Shown one piece after another: positions 1-9,595 of a stretch of 38,567 bases of DNA. Location: the NCBI GenBank assembly GCA_003427395.1, contig BFEA01000363.1, forward strand, positions 394,501-433,067, in the 5' to 3' direction. The DNA comes from Chara braunii (lineage: Eukaryota > Streptophyta > Charophyceae > Charales > Characeae). The stretch's first letter is position 1. Each line of letters starts with the position of its first letter. Both the position numbers and the translations under genes were made by a program. A model generated the notes under the pieces. That model was not told the DNA's origin and ran no database searches. It saw nothing but the letters and a program-made list of their open reading frames with translations.

Positions 1-406
1 GAGAGAGAGAGAGTCGACAACTTTGAGCGATGCCGCAAACGAAGTGGACGAAAAACACAAACGGAAACGCGGGCAGAGGACGCTGGCAACGGAACAAGGG
101 TTTGGAGCTTGGGAACGGATGTGGTACCATCGGCGTTGTGTCACGGACTGCACTGTACCATGCCCTTCGCCTACCGACACACTTGTTGTGCCAGGGCGCT
201 GCTCACTTGTCCCACATGGAACAACTGCGGACAAACAAATGTCCGCACTCGTGATGCTGGAAAAGCGAACTGGTGGCCTCTCCTTGCCGAAAAGGAGACT
301 TGGCCACAACTTTCCTGTTTGGGTAACCGGGTCGACTGAAACACCTGAAAAAATGCTGTGCGGTGGGGTCGTATTGCCAAAGTTCATCCTTTTACTGCCC
401 TTTGAA
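1..406. other. No gene seen; short GA run at the edge
   Basis: The window opens in a (GA)n run of about 12 bases. Open frames here (for example 23-436 on the plus strand) show no recognisable motif and overlap one another on both strands, so I do not call any of them. The stretch ends where the foldback repeat at 407 begins. Confidence 0.5.
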
Positions 407-730
407 TTGTCAAAATGGACATCTTTTATTTTTTGAACGAAATTGAAACTGAGTTTTTTGTTCGAAAACTCGTCAAAATTTGCTGTTCCTGAGGGTCCAG
501 CGTTTTACAAACGCTGGACCCCCTGGCTGTACATGGACCCAACTTGAGACCAGGTACCTCCAGGCAGTCCTGCCAGGAGGTACCTGGTCTCAAGCTGGGT
601 CCATGCACAGCCAGGGGGTCCAGCGTTTGTAAAACGCTGGACCCTCAGGAACAGCAAATTTTGACGAGTTTTCGGCCAAAAAACTCAGTTTTAATTTCGT
701 TCAAAAAATAAAAAATGTCCATTTTGACAA
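407..730. mobile_element. Foldback (MITE-like) element, about 324 bp near-perfect palindrome
   Basis: The two halves are near-perfect reverse complements about a centre near 568/569. The outer ends read TTGTCAAAATGGACAT on the left and its complement on the right. Inner blocks such as GGTACCTCC / GGAGGTACC and GGGTCCAGCG / CGCTGGACCC mirror each other. There is no coding capacity beyond accidental frames. A long palindrome of this kind is typical of a foldback or non-autonomous DNA transposon. I did not identify a target-site duplication, so the superfamily is open. Confidence 0.8.
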
Positions 731-984
731 AATGGTCGTTCTGTGTGAGACGGACATATTTCTGGGCACTCTGTTTTGATTCGAATTTCTAGACGCTGCA
801 GTGGGGTCCACCCCTTAGGCTTCTGTGAACTGGCGGCTTAAACGGACAGTACTTTCGAAGCATTTTTCTCCGGGGCTGGAAATGCCCAGTGCGCCCCAAA
901 GATATTAACCACCGCAGACCACCTTTGGCTGGTGCCGCATTTTGTTCCGGAGGCCGAGGCCCGAAAGTTGCAGCTGCATGCAAG
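731..984. other. No gene recognised
   Basis: This is the spacer between two inverted repeats. Minus-strand open frames here lack any recognised motif. Confidence 0.4.
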
Positions 985-1085
985 CCGCAACTCTGAAAAA
1001 ATAGTTGGGAAACGTACCGGTGGTTGCAAGCCACCAGGTCCACCACCAGTACGTTTCCCTGCCATTTTTCAGAGTCATGATGTGC
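985..1085. repeat. Imperfect inverted repeat (second foldback structure)
   Basis: ACTCTGAAAAAATAG and GGGAAACGTACCGGTGG on the left mirror CCACCAGTACGTTTCCC and ATTTTTCAGAGT on the right, around a short centre near 1,038. Weaker mirror matches may extend outward on both sides (GCTGCATGC against GACATGCAC). It looks like an older, more diverged foldback element than the one at 407-730. Confidence 0.6.
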
Positions 1086-1431
1086 ATGTCGCAGCGAGCC
1101 CCGCCGTCTCTCTGGAAGTATCAGTGCGCCGTTTCCCTGGACATCCATCCAGGCAAAACATGCCTTGCATAAATTTGACGTGCTGCTAAACAGCCACATA
1201 ATAAAATAATTGGAAATTACATGGGGCTGGTCAGTTCAATGATGCTTTCTCAAGATTCAAGGCCGTCCTCCTTTCATAAAAAGGGGAAAAAAAGGGGGAT
1301 CAGCTCAACATTCTTGTCCAGGGTCACTTTTACGAATTCAGTATAATTACTCTGCATAGCTGGAACAACATCGATTACCCACGGCGGAGCAGTCCCGCAT
1401 TGACTGTTCGTTTTGTGATGGGGCAAAACCC
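1086..1431. other. No gene recognised
   Basis: Mixed-composition sequence with no motif that I recognise. It may include decayed upstream parts of the LINE fragment that follows. Confidence 0.35.
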
Positions 1432-1830
1432 ATGGCCATATGGGAATATACAGTTAAAGGAGGCTACAGAGCCCCCCGCCCGATTATATCAATCAACCAG
1501 CCCATAACCCAAAGATGGCCGCGAGATTCGCCTGTTGACCCAGAGCTGGTGAGCGATCTGCCGTGGGGTAAGTACTCATTATGCCCACAAATCTCAGGGC
1601 CCTTCAATGGCAACTTCTTCATTGCTGCCTACCCACCCCTGACTGGTTAGTCACAAGAATAGACTTAGAACAGAAAGGGATGCTGTCTCCCATCTGCTCC
1701 TATTGTGGCAGAGCTTCGCCACTGGCCTGGGCCACATTAGAACAATGCCTCCTGGCCTGTCCAATGGTGGCCCGGATATGGCAGTGGTGGGACGCAGCGT
1801 TTCACTCGCTCACAGCCTACGAATCTCCCT
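1432..1830 (+). pseudogene. Fragment of a LINE (non-LTR) reverse-transcriptase protein, C-terminal zf-RVT region
   Basis: Two overlapping plus-strand frames (1,432-1,650 and 1,581 onward) carry pieces that look like the tail of a plant-type LINE ORF2. The first has YTVKGGYRA, then SPVDPELVSDLPWGK. The second has LLHCCLPTPDWLV, then CSYCG about 13 residues further on, then LEQCLLACPMVARIW. The spacing C-x2-C ... LExC...CP...W fits the zf-RVT domain that follows the RT domain in many L1-like elements. The switch between frames near 1,590-1,620 shows a frameshift. The RT catalytic core is absent, so this is a truncated dead copy. The assignment rests on motif recognition only. Confidence 0.6.
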
Positions 1831-2029
1831 CGGAGGCAGCTGTCGGCGGCCAAGTCCGCGACTGCGGCCAGGTCTGCGACCCCGCGGACGCGGCGGCGCG
1901 ACTTTGCGGCCGCATGGCAGCCAGTGGGGAGGGGGGGCGGGGGTTTGGGAAGTGGCATGGGGTGGCGCAACCCCAACCCTACCCCCTTAAAGAAAAAAAT
2001 AAAAAAATAAAATGCGTTTTTTTTTTGTT

Positions 2030-2031
2030 CG

Positions 2032-2086
<55 letters not shown>

Positions 2087-2095
2087 ATTGATTGG
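2030..2095. repeat. (GATT)n microsatellite
   Basis: About 16 tandem GATT units with one GGTT interruption. On the minus strand it reads as repeated Asn-Gln-Ser-Ile, which produces spurious open frames (for example 1,737-2,258). A shorter (CA)n stretch follows near 2,125-2,150 and a second short GATT run lies at 2,216-2,232. Confidence 0.9.
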
Positions 2096-2149
2096 TGGGG
2101 CAGGGGTCTCCCCACCCCCCACACGCGCGCACACAAACACACACACATA

Positions 2150-2190
2150 CCACTGTATAGTTCCATGTTCTAGCGAAAGATTCATTCGAT
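2150..2190. repeat. Partial member of the TTCCATGTTCTAGCG hairpin family
   Basis: The stretch TTCCATGTTCTAGCG followed by AAAGATTCATTC matches one arm of the hairpins at 19,937-20,042 and 20,249-20,356. The opposite arm is not evident here, so this is a fragment. Confidence 0.55.
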
Positions 2191-2454
2191 TTTGCTTCCT
2201 TTTTTTTTCCGTTGTTTGATTGATTGATTGAAACATGCACTTCGTGAAAAGTAGACATTTCTTGAAAACTGGACTCGAGTCAAAAACTTTACGTTGATTT
2301 TTTTTAAAACGGGTTTTAAGGCTGTCACATAGGACATGCATTGGTTGTTGTCACAAACGTTTGGGCATATCATCGCCCATGACTTCGTTGTCGTTGTTTG
2401 TTTTCGTACTCTCCTGCGTTCCATGCATCGAGTGAGAGATTTGCATTCGAATGG

Positions 2455-2875
2455 TGGAGTGAGAGGTGCTTGATTGATTAACAACCTGTTGTCAGAATGG
2501 TTGCATGCACGATGTCAGAAGAAAACGAAACATAGGCGCACCAATCACACACACATAGATTGCCCCCCGCACACCACGCCAAGTCGACGCAAAGAAGAAG
2601 ACACTTCACTGCCCCGGAAGACGTGTCCAATTTCTGCATTGAAAAGTGACCTTTCATGCCATTGCTGTTGAAAACAGGATATTCATCGTGCATGCCTTCC
2701 TTGTCTTGCTTTTTGTTTGTCATGGTGTGAGTTCCTAGCGTGGAGCGAAACATTGAAGACGAAGTCAGAAGGGATGTTTGTGATGATTGAATAACTAAAT
2801 GTTTACAAAATGATAGCATGCACACCGTCGGAAGAAAGCCAAACACAGCCGCACTGATCACGCACACATAGACCA
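2455..2875. repeat. Two diverged direct-repeat units, about 330 bp apart
   Basis: The segment near 2,470-2,560 (TGATTGATTAAC, GCATGCACGATGTCAGAAGAAA, CACCAATCACACACACATAGA) recurs in diverged form near 2,785-2,875 (TGATTGAATAAC, GCATGCACACCGTCGGAAGAAA, CACTGATCACGCACACATAGA). This is an old local duplication with no coding signal. Confidence 0.55.
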
Positions 2876-3360
2876 GCAGAAGACGACAATCCTATGTCGG
2901 AAACAACGTATCGAATTCCATTAGAAAGGTACTGTGAACACACAAGAAGCGGGCTTGAAGGCCTGTTAAAAAAAGGACCCATGGGGAAAGGAAACCCCAA
3001 CGCATACCTGCATGTAGGGAACACTATCGACGGACTTCTAAGAACAACAACAGACTACTAGGCCCAAAGATCGACCGCCACTTGTCGCCACCCTCAACCG
3101 ATTTGCAGGGACTGCTGCTTTACCAGCACTGGCATCTTTATCGATAAGAGACAAACGAAAAACCATCGACAGGGAGAAGCATATACTCCATCCGGGACTC
3201 TACGTGACAACACACGACCAAAACACACAAAACGCTCGGAACGGGATTCCTCTCCAATGGCTGCTCTCCCGCCCTCAAAACTCATATCCTCCACGTGTGT
3301 TACAGGCCTGACGTCTACATCTTCCGGCGACCCTCATCAACGAGCACTCATCCACTGTGT
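2876..3360. other. No gene recognised
   Basis: No open frame here has a recognisable motif on either strand, and no structured repeat is obvious. Confidence 0.35.
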
Positions 3361-3720
3361 ATCTTTTGAACGGAGAACACGAAAAATTGAACTCGCGTTC
3401 ATCCGTTTAACGGGCCCCCGACCCCTGTTAAATCGCGTTAAACGCGAAAACGGGGGTGTTCCGTTCAATTTTGAAAAACAAAACCGGCGCGTTGGGCCTC
3501 GGACACGTGGCCCTACGCGCCCAAAAACTAAAAAAAAAAAAAAAAAAAAAAAATTGACCCCTACCAACAGGGTGGGGTGACCAAACATTCCCCTCCCTCC
3601 CGAAATTCAAACTGCAAGAGGGTAAAAAGTAAGGGCCACCCCATACCCCAAGACTGTGAGCACATGTGTGTGCATGTGGGTGCAGGTCCTCCTTTTTTTT
3701 TTTTTTTTTTTTATACAAAT
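3361..3720. repeat. GAACGCG/GCGTTC motif cluster with flanking poly-A and poly-T tracts
   Basis: CGCGTTCATCCGTTTAACG, GTTAAATCGCGTTAAACGCG and a CACGTGGCCC block resemble the motif clusters at 5,477-5,550, 18,661-18,835 and 19,503-19,600. A run of about 22 A follows (about 3,531-3,552), then about 21 T (about 3,692-3,712). The homopolymers create spurious Lys-rich or Phe-rich open frames. The cluster may be the terminal region of a PIF/Harbinger-type element, but that is inference. Confidence 0.5.
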
Positions 3721-3809
3721 GCTGCAATCTGGTCGTACAGTCTCATTCCGAAGGGTCCCTACGGATTAGCTAGAACCCTTCGTGCAGCAAAGACTTGGAG
3801 ATTGCCTTT

Positions 3810-4120
3810 GCGGTCTGAGAATATATAGTCTGGATTCGAATTCAGGTCTGTGGCAGTCTGTGCAGCAAAGTTATGGGTCACTAATTCTCTGTTTTCTCAT
3901 TTTTTTTTTTGTTTCTCTTCTTTCTTTTGTTTTCCCGTTTTTCTTTTGTTTTCTGATTTTTCTTCTGTTTTTTCTTGTTTTTCTTTTTTTAGGAATATGT
4001 GCAGTGGCCCTAAGGGCCTCTACTCACCACATGCACAGAAGACAAAACATATGGCGATGCATTATTCCACGTTCTAGCAGAAGATCCATTCTTTTTTTTT
4101 TTTTTTTTTTTTTTTTGGCT
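3810..4120. repeat. Member of a dispersed repeat also present near 19,065-19,250
   Basis: AGATTCGAATTCAGGTCT-like sequence with TTATGGGT (3,832-3,885) recurs at 19,078-19,115. CAAAACATATGGCG with TTCCACGTTCTAGCAGAAGAT (4,045-4,090) recurs in reverse complement at 19,205-19,250. A long T-rich stretch (3,899-3,991) and a run of about 25 T (4,091-4,116) lie inside or beside it. No coding function is apparent. Confidence 0.6.
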
Positions 4121-4575
4121 TAGGGTCTTGTAGAGGCCAAGGACCAGACCCCCTGTCCCTACTATCCTACCTCAGTGTGACCAGCACTCAGGACCATCAC
4201 CCTACCAGCATTGAGGGCAACTTCGACCAGACAGCAATGACAAGTCCAAGGGGCGAGGTCCCACTAGCAACGGGATAGGCTAGAAACGAGTTTGTGGGGC
4301 AGTTGAGTGACCCAAATCCTGCCATGCAGTACTCGTGATCCCACGGTCAGTGCAAAGAAAGCTTCCCGCCTGAATCTTCTCAATCGGTTAGGGGTGTGGC
4401 CAACCCCAGATGAGGTTGGGGTCGGCCTTAGCCCACTGGATAGAAGATATTCAGCATTTTACTTGCTGTTGTGCAATTATCTCATTGGGTGCAACCCTCC
4501 TTCAATCACGGGGTATATGGAGGGTGTCAGGATCACTTCTGACAGAAGTCAATTTTGTTCCAAGAAAATGTGGCG
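4121..4575. other. No gene recognised; small local inverted repeat
   Basis: Unassigned sequence. A short mirror, GGCCAACCCCAGATG then AGGTTGGGGTCGGCC, lies near 4,397-4,432. It is not a recognisable tRNA or other RNA gene. Confidence 0.35.
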
Positions 4576-5037
4576 GTTACTTCGTTCACTGTTTTTGCAA
4601 CCACCACCATCAGATCATTTGTGATTTGAGGGCTGGGAAGCACTGCCGTGATTTCCGGTGGGAGGTCTTTGTTTCTTTTTTTTTTTTGGGCCTTTTTCCT
4701 GTTTCTCAGCCCAGAAATTCGTAATGAACTTGTCTGGCCGCTGCCACTCAGTGTCACACTGGATCGGCCACACTCCTATCTGACTGCTAATGGGACCTCG
4801 CCCCAGGGGCATGGTCCCATTAGCAGACGGATTGGAGTGTGGACGATCCAGTGTGACACTGAGTGGCAGCGGCCTGACAGGTTCATTACGAGTTTCTGGG
4901 CTGAGAAAACAGGAGAAAGGCAAAAAAAAAAATTAAAAAAAATAGAGACCTCCCACTGGAAATCACGGCACAGTACTTCCCAGCCATCAGATCACAAATG
5001 ATCTGATGGTGGTGGTTGCAACAATTGTGAACGAAGC
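4576..5037. mobile_element. Foldback (MITE-like) element, about 460 bp
   Basis: The left half (from GTTACTTCGTTCAC through AACCACCACCATCAGATCA and CCACTCAGTGTCACACTGG) is mirrored by the right half (CCAGTGTGACACTGAGTGG through TGATCTGATGGTGGTGGTT and GTGAACGAAG), around a centre near 4,805. Because the element is palindromic, similar amino-acid strings appear on both strands (4,648-5,001 plus and 4,615-4,923 minus). I read these as by-products, not genes. Internal T-rich and A-rich tracts mirror each other as well. The superfamily is undetermined. Confidence 0.8.
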
Positions 5038-5079
5038 AGGCCAAATCAGGGAGTCTACCCAGCAGGGAGTCTACCCAGC

Positions 5080-5475
5080 AAGATTACCTAAGCAATGCGG
5101 GCCAAAAAAAATGTTGTTTATGGTTTTGATATTTTTAAAAATACACGAAGTTATTAAAAAAAACAAAAAAAATGATTTTGTTGTACATCTTTGAAAGATC
5201 TACAACCCTATTTTTTTTTTTTTTTTCTTTTTGTTTTCTAGCCCTTAAAAAATCTTTGTGAAACCAAAAAAAAAAAGACATGTCATTTCTTGTTTTTATT
5301 TTTTTCATTGTGCTTACGTTTTTGATTTTTTTAAAATATATTAAAAGCTCAAAAAATAAAAATAAAAATATGGGGTCGTAGACCTCGAAAAGATAGACTA
5401 CCCCATATTTTTTATTTTTTTTCTCGATTATGTTTTTCTTAGGAAAAAAATCATTGCGGACCCTGCTTTTCCCCA
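5080..5475. repeat. AT-rich segment with mirrored ends, possible MITE
   Basis: The segment is dominated by poly-A and poly-T tracts. It begins near GCGGGCCAAAAAAAATG and ends near CATTGCGGACCCTGC. It contains two imperfect hairpins (TACATCTTTGAAAGATCTA; GGGGTCGTAGACC...AGACTACCCC). No gene is evident. Whether it is one element is uncertain. Confidence 0.35.
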
Positions 5476-5476
5476 T

Positions 5477-5550
5477 CCAACGCGCATTTGAACGGGCGTT
5501 GAACGCGAATTCAACGCGCGTTCAATAATTCAACGTGGAACCCGCGTTGA
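5477..5550. repeat. GAACGCG/GCGTTC motif cluster next to the Harbinger transposase end
   Basis: Repeated GAACGGGCGTTGAACGCG, TTCAACGCGCGTTCAA and AACGTGGAACCCGCGTTGAG lie at the 3' side of the minus-strand transposase. An almost identical AACGTGGAACCCGCGTTCAACG occurs at 19,577-19,598. This suggests a shared terminal or subterminal sequence of one transposon family. The last part overlaps the transposase stop region. Confidence 0.5.
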
Positions 5551-6908
5551 GTCCAAAATTGGACACACAACTCATCCACTCCGCCAGCGCGTCCCTTAGA
5601 ATCAACTTATCCCCCATCGAAGTGTCCATGCACACGGGCGGCCTTGGAGGACGTTGGATCCCCAAATCCACGCGATGTCGAACTCCATTCGCGTCCACCT
5701 CCCAAAGCAAATTGTTGTCGAAAGGGATTTCGACATCGATAAGAATGTTGTGCAAAATGCACACGACGATAAACTGCTACGGCAACGTCTCCATATTCGT
5801 GTTATGCGACTGCAGGAACAACCTCCACATGCTCTTCAGCCTCCCGAAAACCCTCTGCACTGCCCCCTGGCAGTCTTCTGTCTGTTGTCGAACCGCAACT
5901 CGGACGAGTGATGAGAGATGCCACCATAAGGAACGACTAGCCATTCCAACGACGGGTACCCATTGTCGCGCAGTAGATAGCCACTTGTCTGCACATGGAA
6001 GGGCAACATAACGGGCGGCCCCGTGAACAGCTCCCTGGTCTCCGCGCGCGCCCATAGACTAGAGAGGTGGATGACCCTGACGTCGTGACAGCTTCCCGGA
6101 TATCCAACGAAAACGTCCAGCACATGTAAGTCGAGATCGACGACGACCTGCGCGACGATTGAGACACATCGTTTCCTGTCGAAGTAGTCTTCACCAGGTG
6201 CGTTCGCCGGCTTGTCGATGTAGATATGCATGGAGTCGATACAACCGTGGTAGATGGGGAACCACTTGTCAGCGGAAGCACGAAGAACGACTACCTTCCG
6301 CACCCCTGTCGGCCATGACAACTTCTCCCGGTATAGCGTCAGCAACGACGCAGTGACGTCCTGCACCGCTACCAAACCCGAAGCTCTGCCAATGCCGAAG
6401 CTGCACGTGCTGCTCTCGTATGTCTTCCTGGACGCCCATCAGTACAATGCGTACGCGACGATGTGGTCTGGCTGCAACGGTTCCCTGTAGAACGTCACAA
6501 GGCGCTGCAGAAAAGGCGACAAACTCTCCACAATCTCATGGAAGACACATGGCGACATACGTAGCTTCTCGCGGAAGTAGTCTTCCATGGCATCGTTGCA
6601 TGGCACAGATCCTCCCATGTCCCCCCCGTCGTCCTTTTCATCCACCACCTGGGCGTGGCTCTAGGCAAAACGCCACAGCCCATGGCGCAACACACCTGGA
6701 AGACGGCGTCGCAGATGGTTGCGGTGTCCAGCCCTTCCGCCGCCAACGACTGCATCGCCTTCCTCCTCCGTGCGCGAAGCTGCGCGTTCATTCTTCCCGC
6801 AGTGCTCTCCATCTGGCAGTGCGGAAGAACAACGGTAACGGCCGCGGCAACCGCTGTCTTTTCCGCCGTCGACAGCTTCGCACGGTCGTCATCGCCGACA
6901 TTCCCCAT
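5522..6908 (-). pseudogene. PIF/Harbinger-type DDE transposase, frameshifted and mutated
   Basis: Reading the minus strand from an ATG at 6,908, successive frames carry recognisable blocks of a Harbinger (HARBI1, DDE_Tnp_4) transposase. In order these are a basic N-terminal part with a WW-KRTTGGTWEDL block, a DYFREKLRMS...LSPFLQRLVTFYREPLQPD block, and then the nuclease fold. The nuclease has IDSMHIYIDKP (first Asp), VFVGYPGSCHDVRV (second Asp) and RDNGYPSLEWLVVPYGG. A block reading VQRVFGRLKSMWR stands where family members have a Glu, so the third catalytic residue is Gln (codon near 5,855-5,857). The tail has CILHNILIDVEIPFDNNLLW. Frame changes are needed near 6,640, 6,440, 5,870 and 5,770. 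It is an inactive relic. A partner Myb-like protein was not found. Confidence 0.85.
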
Positions 6909-7689
6909 CGCCACACAGGGTGTAGAAGATATTGCCTTCACCTTGGGCAACAGACTTCGGCAACACGACAACACACGACCAAAACGTGACTCGTGGTGAC
7001 CACGGGGTTGGCGCGACGAAGGACGTCGTGACAGCTCGCAGGACACTATCTGCTTATCCGCGCGCAGTGATGCGAGGACGACCTCATTGATGTTGTCGTT
7101 TTCACTGTTCCCCTCTTAACAGTGATGGCCGAACGGTTGTCCACGCGCCGACCTTGCCACCGCGCAGTCGACGGATGTGCTTCCCTGTTGACATCGTCCA
7201 CCGCTCGCCGCAGCCCCCAGCTGATATGCTTGCGCTGCGCTGGCCTCTTTCGAAATTCAAATTTCGAAAAGGGAGACCTGCGCGTGTGTGTTCCTTTTTT
7301 TCCGACCCCGCCGCCGAATTTTGAATTTTCCAGCTGCTCGGAGGCGGACCACTCCAGACCACCTGGACATCAAACCGTGGACCACCGCCCATAGCCCCGA
7401 CCCGCGGCCACGTATTTTATTTTGAACATCCCCGCGGCCCGTCCTCGGGCGATCGTCCTGAGGACGAGTGCAACGAAGGCGGGAAATTCCTCGGGCGACC
7501 TAAAGGAAAACTCCCCGTGCCCCGAGGACGCCCCGAGGAGTGTCTAATGAGCCCAATAACAGAAAGATTCCCGGGAACATTGGCAATAGAGCCCTTGGGA
7601 TCAACTGGGGGCAGAGACAGGATACTTGGACTCGGATACTGGACAATGACAACTGATTTAATAAAGCTGGTTCCTGAATTTTGATGTGA
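6909..7689. other. No gene; possible far end of the Harbinger element with a 22-bp palindrome
   Basis: A palindrome, TTTCGAAATTCAAATTTCGAAA-like (about 7,247-7,270), sits upstream of the transposase start. A second GAATTTTGAATTTTC block lies near 7,315. These could belong to the element's terminal region. From about 7,430 to 7,690 the sequence is unassigned and has repeated CCTCGGGCGA / CCTGAGGACGA-like strings. Confidence 0.35.
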
Positions 7690-8114
7690 AGGGACGCTGG
7701 ACCCGGTTTCCATCAGGTGCAGCTCCCCACCAATTGAACGGAGCCATCCAAAATCGAGGGGGTAGAGGGGATGACTTCTCGTATCAGCACCCCCCCCACA
7801 CCCTCGCCAATGTTTCAACCAAAAATAAATAAATAAATAAATAATGCTGGCAGGGTCCCAAGTGTTGAAAAATGTTGCTACACGAGAACTTGATGTATTC
7901 AAGGGACGCTGGACCCGGTTTCCATCAGGTGCAGCTCCCCACCAATTGAACGGAGCCATCCAAAATCGAGGGGGTAGAGGGGATGACTTCTCGTATCAGC
8001 ACCCCCCCCACACCCTCGCCAATGTTTCAACCAAAAATAAATAAATAAATAAATAATGCTGGCAGGGTCCCAAGTGTTGAAAAATGTTGCTACACGAGAA
8101 CTTGATGTATTCAA
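7690..8114. repeat. Two near-identical tandem copies of a 212-bp unit, followed by a partial third
   Basis: GGGACGCTGGACCCGGTTTCC begins at about 7,690, 7,903 and 8,115. Units one and two are almost identical along their whole length, including (AAAT)n near 7,823-7,843 and 8,035-8,056. The third diverges after about 30 bases. This is either a very recent duplication or an assembly duplication. Open frames in it (7,417-7,959 minus; 7,844-8,044 plus) are copies of the same non-coding sequence. Confidence 0.85.
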
Positions 8115-8500
8115 GGGACGCTGGACCCGGTTTCCAGCAGGTGATGCTCCCCATCAATCAATGGAGCGGCCCACCAGACAAAGCCTCCATCCCGGTGGTT
8201 CTCTTACCACCACTGGGATAGAGGCATTGCACAAGGGCTACTACCACTACTCCTAATTGTAGGCATACGGGGAACCCCGTAGCAGCCAGAACCGTGTTCA
8301 TGAGAGAACATGCGAGGGCTGCTCCCGACCTGCAGGTGGGCGATACCGGCTAGGGGACAGCCGGTAGCATAAGGGTAGCATAAGGGACCATACCAACAGG
8401 ACCGTCCCTGTGCCTCCCCTCAGGTCCCCTCCCCTACGAACATCAGCAGACTCTGCTCAATGCCGGTCGGGGGATCCAGTGGTCTATCTCTAGGTGGTTT
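8115..8500. repeat. Dispersed repeat also found inverted at 19,615-19,712
   Basis: GGGACGCTGGACCCGGTTTCC...GCAGGTGATGCTCCCC with GTTCTCTTACCA (8,115-8,210) recurs in reverse complement at 19,615-19,712. A related piece (AAGCCCTCCATCCCGGCG) is at 18,632-18,649. The rest up to 8,500 has a short CCGGCTAGGGGACAGCCGG hairpin near 8,347. It could be the 3' part of a SINE or LINE, but no promoter boxes were recognised. Confidence 0.5.
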
Positions 8501-9063
8501 CTGTCCTTGCTTGTTTGGAAGAAGAATCTAGTTTTTTTTTTTTTTTTTTTTTTTGTCCTACTGAGTATTTGTTCATCAATCTACACATGTCCCATGGGTG
8601 GGAACCCTATCCACCCATTGTCTGTGTCCTATTATGTATCTAAGAATCTACTTAAGAATACTAAAAGCTTCCTTTGCAACCTTCGGAAGGGGCCTGCCTT
8701 GGAAGTCTCAGGGCGTGTACTCACGCTAGCTCTATCTTAAGGAAGTTTCAGGGGGTACTCACGCTAGCTCTATCCAGGCAGTCATGGCAGGCATGCCGCT
8801 GCAACTCTCATAAGGATTTGTTCTCTCTCTCTCAAAAAAAAAAAAAAAGAACAAGGATTTGAACATGGGTCTGCGTTTCAAAGGTTCATTGGTACCAAAT
8901 CCGCATAGTCCGCAAAATCCCTGAAAAATAGTGTCAAGGGGTAGTCAAACCCAGTTCACATTTTCACATACTGTGAACCCTTTTGTCAGCGGCCTGAGGG
9001 GCCGCGGGTATGGGGAATTTGTGGCAACCTCTGGAGATTACCACAAAGTCCTCATTTTTTCTT
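8501..9063. other. No gene; poly-T tract, CT run and short direct repeats
   Basis: About 24 T at 8,531-8,554. Two copies of a block ending TACTCACGCTAGCTCTATC lie near 8,719-8,738 and 8,755-8,774. A CT microsatellite followed by about 15 A is at 8,821-8,850. CGGCCTGAGGGGCC occurs near 8,991 and again near 9,091. No coding feature was recognised. Confidence 0.4.
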
Positions 9064-9262
9064 AAACCACCAGTACTTGGCCCAGCTATCGGCCTGAGGG
9101 GCCACCGGTAGTTGCGGGCTTCGGGGCACCAAACCACAATCACTATGGCTGGAAGCGCCAGCCAAAATGAAAACGAAACGGTGCCCAGGCGGCTTGGCAC
9201 AACTTGGCGTGCAGGGGGTATCCCGGCTCAGCATCGATAGCTGGGCCAAGTACTGGTGGCTT
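9064..9262. repeat. Inverted repeat of about 29-bp arms (small foldback)
   Basis: AAACCACCAGTACTTGGCCC with AGCTATCGG on the left is mirrored by ATCGATAGCTGGGCC and AAGTACTGGTGGCTT on the right, separated by about 140 bases. The same short peptide string appears on both strands because of the mirror. It could be a small MITE. Confidence 0.6.
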
Positions 9263-9562
9263 AAAGTAACTTTCAAAAGTGACAGAAATATCGTAAACGA
9301 AGATATTGGCAAGATAGCAATTGGAATTATGGGGATTTTGGGCAAAATGGGAGACATCAAGGCCCTCTCAGCAAAATGAGCGTTGTCTTTTGCCTGGCGC
9401 GGTTGTTTTGTAGTGATGCGCGTCGGCCCTGACAGGGCGTTAGTTTTCCATATAATTGTTCCCTCACACGTTTCCACATCAGATTCTTTATCCGCAGCTG
9501 TTCCGCCCGCTTCCCCCGCCCTTGCGCCCTTGCTCCCCCCCCGTATCCACTTGTCCCGAGAG

Positions 9563-9566
9563 GCGG
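9563..9566. repeat. Target-site duplication, left side (GCGG)
   Basis: GCGG directly precedes the first element base (TGTCGG...) and is repeated at 17,638-17,641 directly after the last (...CCGACA). Confidence 0.8.
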
Positions 9567-9577
9567 TGTCGGCGCGA

Positions 9578-9595
9578 ATACCCTTACAAGGGTAT
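9578..9595. repeat. Subterminal palindrome ATACCCTT-AC-AAGGGTAT
   Basis: A perfect 8-bp-arm palindrome sits 11 bases inside one end of the element. It is conserved in copy 2 at 31,631-31,648. The opposite end has no counterpart, so the two ends are not equivalent. Confidence 0.75.

Noticed and set aside
1737-2341. Minus-strand ORFs with repeated Ile-Asn-Gln-Ser
   Set aside because: They are translations of the (GATT)n microsatellite and flanking low-complexity DNA.
3337-4123. Phe-rich and Lys-rich ORFs on both strands, some resembling membrane segments
   Set aside because: They come from poly-T and poly-A tracts. Frames overlap on both strands and share no motif with a known protein.
4615-5001. 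Two similar proteins on opposite strands
   Set aside because: This is a consequence of the palindromic foldback element, not paired genes.
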